The notes beneath the pieces are model-generated. The model was not told where the DNA came from. It saw only the letters and a list, made by a program, of their open reading frames with translations, and did not search any database. The position numbers and the translations under genes were made by a program. From the NCBI GenBank assembly GCA_910585935.1, contig CAJUHN010000017.1, forward strand, positions 20,732-27,236: 6,505 nt of DNA, given 5' to 3'. Positions within the stretch are counted from its first letter, which is position 1, and each line of letters starts with the position of its first letter. Of the stretch, positions 1 to 5,423 are shown piece by piece. Origin of the DNA: an uncultured Lachnospiraceae bacterium. Lineage in GTDB: Bacteria; Bacillota; Clostridia; Lachnospirales; Lachnospiraceae.

Positions 1-40
1 CTTATTAAGTACCGACGTCTTCCAAGGGGCTTCTTATGGA
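1..40 (+). repeat. Dispersed palindromic repeat, copy A (right half only)
   Basis: The first 28 bases match 4703-4730 (copy B) with one change and the reverse complement of 6425-6452 (copy C) with one change. The match to copy C continues to base 40, with 38 of 40 bases identical over 1-40. Only the right half is present; the left half, with the apical hairpin, would lie before base 1. It has the same orientation as copy B and is inverted relative to copy C. No reading frame is associated with it. It is probably an intergenic non-coding repeat; the family is not identified. Confidence 0.8.
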
Positions 41-160
41 ATACTTCCTTTATACGCTCGAAAACGAAATAACAAATTTAAGAGTCAGAGCTGAAAAATA
101 ACAGGACAAATGTATAATTTAAATTTTTGTGAACACATTTTATATTTATAAATAATTATT

Positions 161-283
161 TAACCTCATCAAGGAAGTCCACCGCTTCTAAGCCGCCAAG
201 GCGAAAGCGGTGGGTTGGGACTTCCTTGTTTCCGTGGGAGTGCAGATTCCCACGGAAAAGCTGCGATAGCAGCTATGAGGTTA
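161..283. repeat. Four-way-junction (cloverleaf) palindromic element
   Basis: Four helices can be paired by eye, and each begins where the previous one ends. The closing stem is 161-169 (TAACCTCAT) with 275-283 (ATGAGGTTA), 9 bp perfect. Arm 1 is 170-180 with 218-228 (11 bp perfect), then 181-187 with 205-211 (7 bp perfect), with a one-sided bulge GGGTTG at 212-217 and a small apical stem 192-194/200-202. Arm 2 is 229-239 with 248-258 (11 bp perfect, 8-base loop). Arm 3 is 259-264 (AGCTGC) with 269-274 (GCAGCT), loop GATA. No base is unpaired at the junction. The segment is GC-richer than its AT-rich flanks. It may be a structured RNA, a non-autonomous mobile element with single-stranded DNA folding, or a cruciform. 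No promoter or T-run marks it clearly as transcribed. Confidence 0.8.
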
Positions 284-417
284 TGAGCAAGTAGCGAAGC
301 GGATTGCGAATATCCAATTTGACTGACAAATATTATGAAACAAATTGAAGAAGTTATATATAAAAAATTTACAATTTATTCATTCATGTGTTTGTCGTGA
401 AAAAACAAGAAGAAAGC

Positions 418-446
418 TTGAAAAAGATTTTTTGTTATGTTACTAT
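418..446 (+). promoter_or_regulatory. Probable sigma-A promoter of tyrS
   Basis: TTGAAA at 418-423 matches 5 of 6 consensus -35 bases. After a 17-base spacer comes TACTAT at 441-446, preceded by TG at 438-439, giving an extended -10 (TGnTACTAT). An overlapping TATAAA at 444-449 is an alternative -10, but its 20-base spacer is too long. Transcription would start near 453, leaving a leader of about 40 bases with no room for a T-box or other large riboswitch. It probably drives tyrS, the small membrane ORF and alaS together. Confidence 0.65.
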
Positions 447-492
447 AAAATTTATGGATAGTTTTTAAATGACACAGTAGGAGGAATAAAAA

Positions 493-1725
493 ATGTCAAC
501 AAATGTATATGACATTTTGCTTGAGCGTGGATTTATCGAGCAAACAACACATGAACAAGAAATTCGAGAATTATTAGGAAAAGAAAAAGTCACTTTTTAT
601 ATTGGATTTGATGCGACTGCGGATAGTTTAACAGCAGGACATTTTTTGACTATTATGGCTATGATGCATATGCAAAAGGCAGGACACCGTCCGATTGCTC
701 TCCTAGGTGGAGGAACGACAATGATCGGCGATCCTTCTGGAAAATCTGATATGCGCACGATTATGACAAAAGAAAAAATTGATTATAATGCCAAGAGATT
801 TAAAGAACAGCTCTCTAGATTTATAAATTTTGATAATGATAATGCTATTATTGCTAATAATGCGGATTGGTTATTAGATTTAAACTATGTAGATTTTTTG
901 AGAGAAGTCGGCATACATTTTTCTGTTAATAAAATGTTGACAGCAGAATGTTATAAACAGAGAATGGAGAGAGGTTTAACTTTTTTTGAATTTAACTATA
1001 TGCTGATGCAGTCTTATGATTTTTGGAAGTTAAATCAGTTATATGATTGTACGTTACAATTAGGAGGCAATGACCAATGGTCAAATATCATCGGAGGAGT
1101 GGAATTAATCCGAAGAAAAGAGCAAAAACCAGCATTTGGGTTGACTTTTAAATTGTTGACTACAAGCGAAGGCATCAAAATGGGCAAGACTATGAAGGGT
1201 GCAGTATGGCTAGATGAAAAGAAAACTTCTCCTTATGAATTTTATCAGTATTGGAGAAATATTGAAGATGTAAAGGTAGAGGAATGTTTAGGATTATTGA
1301 CGTTCTTGCCTATGGACGAAGTGAGAAGGTTAGGTGCATTAGAGGGAGCAGAAATTAATCAGGCAAAAGAAGTACTTGCTTATGAAATCACAAAGATTGT
1401 ACATGGAGAAGAGGAGGCAAAAAAGGCGCAAAATGCGGCAAGAGAAATTTTTGCAAATGGTGGAAAGAGTGCAGATATGCCTACTACTGTGTATGAAAAA
1501 GAGGAACTGGATAATGGAAAAGACATCATTACTTTATTAATAGATACGAAATTCGCGGCTTCTCGGTCAGAAGGCAGAAGATTAATACAACAAGGAGGCA
1601 TTGTTGTAAATGAGAAAAAAGTGACAGAAATTGATAAAGTATTTACTACAAATGATCTTGATTCTGATGGTGCTCTTATCATCAAAAAAGGAAAAAAAGG
1701 AGTTCATCAGATTAAAGTGAAATAA
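493..1725 (+). CDS. tyrS: Tyrosyl-tRNA synthetase
   Basis: This cytoplasmic class I aminoacyl-tRNA synthetase activates tyrosine with ATP and charges tRNA-Tyr. The 410 residues are full length for bacterial TyrRS. The Rossmann catalytic domain carries GFDATADSL (38-46) followed by the HIGH-type signature, here T47-A-G-H50 with threonine in place of the first histidine. Y169 and Q173 (YMLMQ) and [10 protein letters not shown] (189-198) form the tyrosine pocket. KMGKT (229-233) is the KMSKS loop. A C-terminal S4-like RNA-binding domain covers roughly 345-410 ([18 protein letters not shown]). The ATG is set by AGGAGG at 479-484 with an 8-base spacer. The next gene starts 42 bases downstream with no terminator between, which suggests an operon with the small ORF and alaS. 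No T-box is present, although tyrS of many Firmicutes has one. Confidence 0.98.
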   Translation: MSTNVYDILLERGFIEQTTHEQEIRELLGKEKVTFYIGFDATADSLTAGHFLTIMAMMHMQKAGHRPIALLGGGTTMIGDPSGKSDMRTIMTKEKIDYNAKRFKEQLSRFINFDNDNAIIANNADWLLDLNYVDFLREVGIHFSVNKMLTAECYKQRMERGLTFFEFNYMLMQSYDFWKLNQLYDCTLQLGGNDQWSNIIGGVELIRRKEQKPAFGLTFKLLTTSEGIKMGKTMKGAVWLDEKKTSPYEFYQYWRNIEDVKVEECLGLLTFLPMDEVRRLGALEGAEINQAKEVLAYEITKIVHGEEEAKKAQNAAREIFANGGKSADMPTTVYEKEELDNGKDIITLLIDTKFAASRSEGRRLIQQGGIVVNEKKVTEIDKVFTTNDLDSDGALIIKKGKKGVHQIKVK

Positions 1726-1754
1726 AGATGCTATGTGAAAATCTATACACAAAA

Positions 1755-1760
1755 AGGAGG
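1755..1760 (+). promoter_or_regulatory. Strong ribosome binding site for the 40-residue ORF
   Basis: AGGAGG lies 7 bases before the ATG at 1768. This near-consensus Shine-Dalgarno sequence and its ideal spacing are the main evidence that the short ORF is translated. Confidence 0.8.
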
Positions 1761-1767
1761 ATGCTCT

Positions 1768-1890
1768 ATGGGATTTTTAAATGGTTTATTTAATTATACA
1801 ATTATTTTTGTTGTGATGATTGTACTTATTGTCGCGGCGGTATTTTTGGGAAAATTTCTTCGGGATAAGAAAGACCAAAAAAATAGCTGA
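1768..1890 (+). CDS. Small single-pass membrane peptide, 40 residues, unknown function
   Basis: I do not recognise this gene. It encodes 40 residues: a short polar start (MGFLNGLFNY), one strongly hydrophobic helix at about residues 11-28 (TIIFVVMIVLIVAAVFLG), and a basic, charged tail (KFLRDKKDQKNS). The positive-inside rule predicts the C-terminus in the cytoplasm. There is no signal peptidase site or lipobox. A consensus AGGAGG sits 7 bases before the ATG, and the ORF fits neatly between tyrS (42-base gap) and alaS (39-base gap) with no terminator on either side, so it is probably co-transcribed with two essential synthetase genes. The first ATG, at 1761, directly abuts the ribosome binding site and is out of frame. 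Translation looks likely; any role is unknown. Confidence 0.75.
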   Translation: MGFLNGLFNYTIIFVVMIVLIVAAVFLGKFLRDKKDQKNS

Positions 1891-1916
1891 TAAGACTAAA
1901 AATGGCAAATTGCTTT

Positions 1917-1922
1917 AGGAGG
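1917..1922 (+). promoter_or_regulatory. Ribosome binding site setting a GTG start for alaS
   Basis: AGGAGG at 1917-1922 is 7 bases upstream of GTG at 1930. The N-terminus it selects (MKKYGLNQIRKMYLEFF) aligns with the usual AlaRS beginning, where an IR..FL.FF helix follows a short start, so GTG is preferred over any downstream ATG. Confidence 0.85.
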
Positions 1923-1929
1923 AACTATT

Positions 1930-4587
1930 GTGAAAAAATATGGTTTAAATCAAATAAGAAAAATGTATTTGGAATTTTTTGAGAGTAAAGAACACTTAAA
2001 ATTAAAAAGTTTCTCTTTAGTACCACGTAATGATAAAAGTCTGCTTTTAATCAATTCTGGAATGGCTCCTATGAAATCTTATTTCACAGGACAGGAAATT
2101 CCGCCCAGTAAAAGAGTGACTACTTGTCAAAAATGTATTCGGACGGGTGATATTGAAAATGTAGGAAAAACTGCCAGACATTTGACTTTTTTTGAAATGC
2201 TGGGGAATTTTTCTTTTGGAGATTATTTTAAACATGAGGCAATCGCTTGGTCATGGGAATTTTTGACAGAAGTGGTAGGCTTAGAAAAAGATAGATTATA
2301 TCCATCTATTTATAGTGAAGACGAAGAAGCATTTGAAATCTGGACGAAAGAGATTGGCGTTTCGGCTGATAGAATCACCAGATTTTATCGTGATGAAACA
2401 GGAGCTTGTGATAATTTCTGGGAGCATGGTGCAGGACCTTGTGGTCCTTGTTCTGAAATCTATTATGACCGTGGTATCGCTTATGGATGCGGAAAACCAG
2501 ATTGTAAAGTGGGTTGTGATTGTGATAGATTTATGGAAGTATGGAATAATGTCTTTACTCAATTTGAAAGTGATGGAAAAGGACATTATGAAGAACTTAA
2601 GCAAAAGAATATAGATACTGGTATGGGTTTAGAAAGACTTGCCGTAGTGATTCAAGATGTAGAATCGGTATTTGATATTGATACAATGAAAGCGATTCGG
2701 GATAGAATTTGCGAAATGGCAGGAGTGAAATATAGGGAAAATGATAAATTAGATGTATCCATTCGCTTGATCACAGACCATATTCGTTCCGTAACATTTA
2801 TGACTTCAGATGGGATCATTCCTTCTAATGAAGGCAGAGGCTATGTACTGCGCCGTCTTCTTAGAAGAGCAGCAAGACATGGCAGAATTTTAGGAATTCA
2901 GGGATTATTTTTAGCTGATTTATGTAAGACAGTAATAAAAGAGAATAAAGATGGATATCCAGAATTAGAAGAAAACCAAGATTATATTTTAAAAGTTCTG
3001 ACAACAGAAGAAGAAAAATTTAATAAAACAATAGATCAGGGGCTTGGCATCTTAGAAAAAATGAAAAAGGCATGTGAAGAAAAAGGCATAAAAATATTAT
3101 CTGGATTGGATGCATTCACTCTCTATGATACGTATGGTTTTCCTATTGATTTAACAAAAGAAATTTTAGATGAAGATGGAATGAGCATAGATGAAGATGC
3201 TTTTCAAAATGCGATGGAAGAGCAAAAAGAGAAAGCTCGTAAAGCAAGAGGAACAACAAATTATATGGGAGCGGACAGCACTATCTATGAAGAGATAGAC
3301 CCTAGTATCAGCTCTGTATTTGTCGGATATGAGCATTTAAAATGGAGTTCTAAAATCACCGTATTAACAACAACAGATGAGATTGTGGGAAATATTTTGG
3401 AAGGACAAAAAGCTACTATTTTTGTGGAAGAAACTCCTTTTTATGCAACAAGTGGCGGTCAAATAGCGGATACTGGAATGATTAAAACAAAAGATGCAGA
3501 ATTTTTAGTACAAGATACGATAAAATTATTAGGTGGTAAAATCGGTCATGTTGGCATTGTGACAAAGGGAATGTTTCAAGTGTCAGAGGAAGTAGAATTA
3601 TTAGTCAATGAATCTCAACGAAAAGACACCGCAAAAAATCACAGTGCTACTCATCTATTGCAAAAGGCATTGCGTTTTGTTTTAGGAAATCATGTGCAAC
3701 AGCATGGCTCTTATGTATCAAAAGATAGACTGCGTTTTGACTTTTCTCATTTTTCTCCTATGACAAAAGAAGAATTGGAAAAAGTAGAGGAAATCGTCAA
3801 CGAAGAAATCAGAAAAGGTCTTTTCGTTGTCACAGAAGTCATGGATATGGAAGAAGCCAAAAAGACAGGAGCGATGGCTCTATTTGATGAAAAATATGGG
3901 GATAAAGTGCGTGTAGTAAAGATGGGAGATTTTTCTATGGAATTATGTGGAGGAACACATGTTCCAAATACTTCTGCTATCACGACATTTAAAATTATAT
4001 CCGAATCAGGTATTTCAGCAAATGTGAGAAGAATAGAGGCTTTGACAGGAGAAGGAGTATTTTCTTATTATAAACAGTTAGAAAACCAAATGAATGAAAT
4101 TTCTAAAGTTTTAAAGACAGAACCATCTAATTTGACAAAGAAAGCAGAGAGTCTATTAGAAGAGATAAAGAACTTAAATAGTGAAAATGAAAAATTAAAG
4201 AGTAAATTAGCAAAGAATTCATTAGGTGATGTGATGAATCAGGTCGTTGAGATAAAAGGAATAAAATTACTGGCTGCAAAAGCTACAGATGTAGATAGTA
4301 ATGGATTACGGAATCTAGGCGATCAATTAAAAGAAAAACTAAAAGAAGGCGTTGTTGTCTTAGTATCTTCTATGGGAGAAAAAGTGAATTTAATCGCTAT
4401 GGCAACAGAAGAAGCAGTGAAAAAAGGTGCACATGCTGGAAATCTGATAAAAGAATTAGCAGGTTTAGTCGGCGGTGGCGGTGGCGGTCGTCCGAATATG
4501 GCACAAGCAGGAGGAAAAAATCCATCTGGTATGGATGAGGTGTTAAAAAAAGCTCCTATGTTATTAGAAAAACAAATAAAAGAATAA
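1930..4587 (+). CDS. alaS: Alanyl-tRNA synthetase
   Basis: This class II synthetase charges tRNA-Ala and hydrolyses mischarged Ser- and Gly-tRNA-Ala. At 885 residues it is full length (E. coli AlaRS is 876). In order: the catalytic domain (about 1-245), with the motif 2 region RHLTFFEMLGNFSFGDYFK (83-101) and motif 3 GMGLERL (231-237); a four-cysteine insertion CGKPDCKVGCDC (187-198); the tRNA-recognition region; the editing domain, with zinc-site residues H571 and H575 (HSATH) and C673 and H677 (CGGTH); a coiled coil at about 714-766 (KAESLLEEIKNLNSENEKLK); and a DHHA1-type C-terminal domain with the glycine-rich run G848-G853 followed by RP. All editing residues are present. It is the last gene of the probable tyrS-small ORF-alaS operon. 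No T-box precedes it. Downstream lies a long hairpin repeat rather than a standard terminator. Confidence 0.98.
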   Translation: MKKYGLNQIRKMYLEFFESKEHLKLKSFSLVPRNDKSLLLINSGMAPMKSYFTGQEIPPSKRVTTCQKCIRTGDIENVGKTARHLTFFEMLGNFSFGDYFKHEAIAWSWEFLTEVVGLEKDRLYPSIYSEDEEAFEIWTKEIGVSADRITRFYRDETGACDNFWEHGAGPCGPCSEIYYDRGIAYGCGKPDCKVGCDCDRFMEVWNNVFTQFESDGKGHYEELKQKNIDTGMGLERLAVVIQDVESVFDIDTMKAIRDRICEMAGVKYRENDKLDVSIRLITDHIRSVTFMTSDGIIPSNEGRGYVLRRLLRRAARHGRILGIQGLFLADLCKTVIKENKDGYPELEENQDYILKVLTTEEEKFNKTIDQGLGILEKMKKACEEKGIKILSGLDAFTLYDTYGFPIDLTKEILDEDGMSIDEDAFQNAMEEQKEKARKARGTTNYMGADSTIYEEIDPSISSVFVGYEHLKWSSKITVLTTTDEIVGNILEGQKATIFVEETPFYATSGGQIADTGMIKTKDAEFLVQDTIKLLGGKIGHVGIVTKGMFQVSEEVELLVNESQRKDTAKNHSATHLLQKALRFVLGNHVQQHGSYVSKDRLRFDFSHFSPMTKEELEKVEEIVNEEIRKGLFVVTEVMDMEEAKKTGAMALFDEKYGDKVRVVKMGDFSMELCGGTHVPNTSAITTFKIISESGISANVRRIEALTGEGVFSYYKQLENQMNEISKVLKTEPSNLTKKAESLLEEIKNLNSENEKLKSKLAKNSLGDVMNQVVEIKGIKLLAAKATDVDSNGLRNLGDQLKEKLKEGVVVLVSSMGEKVNLIAMATEEAVKKGAHAGNLIKELAGLVGGGGGGRPNMAQAGGKNPSGMDEVLKKAPMLLEKQIKE

Positions 4588-4608
4588 GAGTGGGATTGCG
4601 AATGATCC

Positions 4609-4759
4609 ACACGGGATAGGAGAATACCCTGTCAGACGCGCTTTCGCTCCGTTCCAGACGTAGCGGGCACTAAATTCGCAAATCCCGCTTCTTGCGGGTT
4701 TGCTTATTAAGTGCCGACGTCTTCCAAGGGTCTGCCTGGGTATTTCTCCTATCCCGTGT
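4609..4759 (+). repeat. Dispersed palindromic repeat, copy B (full-length long hairpin)
   Basis: A 151-base imperfect palindrome. The outer stem pairs 4609-4629 with 4738-4759 (one bulged T) and continues as 4633-4637 with 4730-4734. Next come 4649-4660 with 4718-4729 (internal mismatches), 4666-4671 (GGCACT) with 4710-4715 (AGTGCC), and an apical stem 4678-4688 with 4694-4703, loop TTCTT, one bulge. The left arm has an 11-base extra piece (4638-4648) that can form its own mini-stem GCG-CTTT-CGC. The core, 4649-4730, recurs in copies A and C; the outer arms do not. It encodes no protein. It could act as a transcription barrier after alaS or be a non-autonomous mobile repeat. Confidence 0.85.
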
Positions 4760-4761
4760 TA

Positions 4762-4789
4762 CTTTCTTGGCGTGGCTAGGCTGAGAAAG
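4762..4789 (+). repeat. Short hairpin next to repeat copy B
   Basis: CTTTCTTGGC (4762-4771) pairs with GCTGAGAAAG (4780-4789) as a 10-bp stem with two G-T wobbles and an 8-base loop. As RNA on the + strand it pairs fully; no T-run follows, so it is not a typical terminator. It begins three bases after the outer arm of copy B ends. Confidence 0.5.
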
Positions 4790-4889
4790 CAGATTTAGGC
4801 TAGTTTGTAATGGATATATAGTTATGTTATTTATCTTACAGATGGATTGAAAAAATAAAAAACTTTCTTAAAAATTTATAAAAAAGCAG

Positions 4890-4917
4890 TTGACGAATAA
4901 AAATATTATGATATAAT
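4890..4917 (+). promoter_or_regulatory. Strong sigma-A promoter of rpsU
   Basis: TTGACG at 4890-4895 (5 of 6 consensus) and a perfect TATAAT at 4912-4917 are separated by 16 bases in AT-rich DNA. Transcription should begin near 4924, giving a leader of about 70 bases. rpsU is therefore transcribed independently of alaS. Confidence 0.85.
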
Positions 4918-4924
4918 TTTAATA

Positions 4925-4972
4925 GTGCAATAAAAATACCCAAACAGTTGTATTTAGCACAATTCACAACTG
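4925..4972 (+). promoter_or_regulatory. rpsU leader with two overlapping alternative hairpins
   Basis: Hairpin 1 pairs 4925-4928 (GTGC) with 4957-4960 (GCAC) and 4934-4939 (AAATAC) with 4950-4955 (GTATTT). Hairpin 2 pairs 4945-4951 (CAGTTGT) with 4966-4972 (ACAACTG), 7 bp perfect. They share bases 4950-4951, and hairpin 2 ends on the first G of the purine-rich Shine-Dalgarno region (4972-4980). The two folds compete, so this leader could adjust translation of rpsU; whether it does is inference. Confidence 0.45.
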
Positions 4973-4987
4973 GAGGGAGGTTAGGTG
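4972..4987 (+). promoter_or_regulatory. Unusual, extended ribosome binding region of rpsU
   Basis: GGAGGGAGG (4972-4980) is 14 bases from the ATG at 4995, farther than usual. A weaker AGGTG at 4983-4987 has normal 7-base spacing. Reading upstream in frame gives no alternative start that keeps the bS21 N-terminus, so the ATG at 4995 stands. The ribosome may use either the distant strong site or the near weak one. Confidence 0.5.
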
Positions 4988-4994
4988 TGATACT

Positions 4995-5171
4995 ATGTCA
5001 AATGTAATCGTGAAAGATAACGAAACTTTGGATAGTGCCCTTCGCAGATTTAAACGTAACTGTGCAAAAGCGGGTATTCAACAGGAAATCCGCAAGAGAG
5101 AGCACTATGAAAAGCCTAGTGTAAGACGTAAAAAGAAATCCGAAGCTGCTAGAAAACGTAAGTATAATTAG
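4995..5171 (+). CDS. rpsU: 30S ribosomal protein bS21
   Basis: This 58-residue basic protein of the small ribosomal subunit binds near the 3' end of 16S rRNA and takes part in initiation. The sequence shows the family hallmarks in order: [41 protein letters not shown], and the lysine/arginine-rich tail [17 protein letters not shown]. The length fits Firmicute bS21. It has its own strong promoter (4890-4917) and an intrinsic terminator 18 bases after the stop, so it is a monocistronic unit. The usual Firmicute neighbour yqeY is not seen within this window. The leader has competing hairpins and an oddly spaced Shine-Dalgarno region. Confidence 0.97.
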   Translation: MSNVIVKDNETLDSALRRFKRNCAKAGIQQEIRKREHYEKPSVRRKKKSEAARKRKYN

Positions 5172-5189
5172 TCAGTAGAGAAGCATTAG

Positions 5190-5223
5190 AAAGCTCTTAG
5201 TCAAAAGACTAAGGGCTTTTTTT
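5190..5223 (+). terminator. Rho-independent terminator of rpsU
   Basis: AAAGCTCTTAGTC (5190-5202) pairs with GACTAAGGGCTTT (5207-5219) as a 13-bp stem with one G-T wobble and loop AAAA. A run of seven T (5217-5223) begins within the end of the stem. Confidence 0.93.
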
Positions 5224-5234
5224 CGACAATCTAT

Positions 5235-5360
5235 ATGATGGGAAAAAATGGATATTTTGGTGGAAGAGTTTTGTTAGAAACAGATATATCAGAGAATATA
5301 GCGCAAAGGAATAGATTATTTTTAGAAATGAAACAATTAAAATATTTAGTGATGGACTAG
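5235..5360 (+). CDS. Possible 41-residue ORF or gene remnant, unknown
   Basis: An open frame from two adjacent ATGs encodes 41 residues: MMGKNGYFGG, then RVLLETDISENIAQRNRLF and LEMKQLKYLVMD. The composition is protein-like, with an amphipathic, charged second half, but I do not recognise it. It has no Shine-Dalgarno sequence, and it lies just after the rpsU terminator with no visible promoter, so it may be the degraded end of a lost gene or chance. The frame is open back to 5190, through the terminator. Its stop codon falls within the first unit of a short AT-rich direct repeat (5358-5392). Confidence 0.2.
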   Translation: MMGKNGYFGGRVLLETDISENIAQRNRLFLEMKQLKYLVMD

Positions 5361-5392
5361 AATAAAAAAATAAAATAGAATAAAAAATAAAT
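5358..5392. repeat. Two-unit AT-rich direct repeat upstream of the Mrp gene
   Basis: TAGAATAAAAAAATAAAA at 5358-5375 is followed directly by TAGAATAAAAAATAAAT at 5376-5392, so TAGAAT recurs after 18 bases. Each TAGAAT resembles a -10 element, but no matching -35 is seen 15-19 bases upstream. It could contain the Mrp promoter; this is weak. Confidence 0.45.
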
Positions 5393-5423
5393 CAAAAGAA
5401 GGTTAAAAGAAAGGAAGGTTATT

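Larger units (their letters stand above)
1..492. other. Intergenic region upstream of tyrS
   Basis: No convincing gene is visible in this stretch. From left to right it holds the right half of a dispersed palindromic repeat (1-40), an AT-rich spacer (about 41-160), a GC-richer four-way-junction palindrome (161-283), a short tail containing GGATTGCGAAT (301-311), another AT-rich spacer, and the tyrS promoter and ribosome binding site (418-484). I see no T-box elements: there is no conserved AGGGTGG-type antiterminator bulge and no terminator with a T-run before tyrS. Confidence 0.75.
4588..4994. other. Intergenic region between alaS and rpsU
   Basis: This stretch has no gene. It contains GGATTGCGAATGATCC (4593-4608, also found upstream of tyrS in near-identical form), the full-length hairpin repeat copy B (4609-4759), a separate 10-bp hairpin (4762-4789), an AT-rich stretch, the rpsU promoter (4890-4917) and a structured rpsU leader. 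No intrinsic terminator with a T-run follows alaS, so copy B may take on that role (inference). Confidence 0.75.

Noticed and set aside
170..228. CCACCGC/GCGGTGGG in cloverleaf arm 1 as a T-box antiterminator
   Set aside because: The similarity is only superficial. There is no specifier stem, no correct T-box bulge and no terminator alternative, and the likely tyrS promoter lies downstream of it.
335..400. 21-codon ORF (MKQIEEVIYKKFTIYSFMCLS) upstream of tyrS, possible leader peptide
   Set aside because: It has no Shine-Dalgarno sequence and lies upstream of the likely tyrS promoter. Its composition is that of AT-rich non-coding DNA.
1380..1685. Minus strand frame opposite the TyrRS C-terminal region
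   Set aside because: Antisense shadow of a conserved S4-domain region; serine- and phenylalanine-rich composition typical of reversed coding sequence.
2315..2614. 99-codon + strand frame inside alaS
   Set aside because: It is a shifted frame within a gene with clear AlaRS motifs, and it has no ribosome binding site or recognisable protein features.
4678..4703. Apical hairpin of copy B as a standard intrinsic terminator for alaS
   Set aside because: The GC-rich stem is followed by GTTTGCTTATT-like sequence only within its own outer stem, with no proper T-run. Termination by the whole structure remains possible but unsupported.
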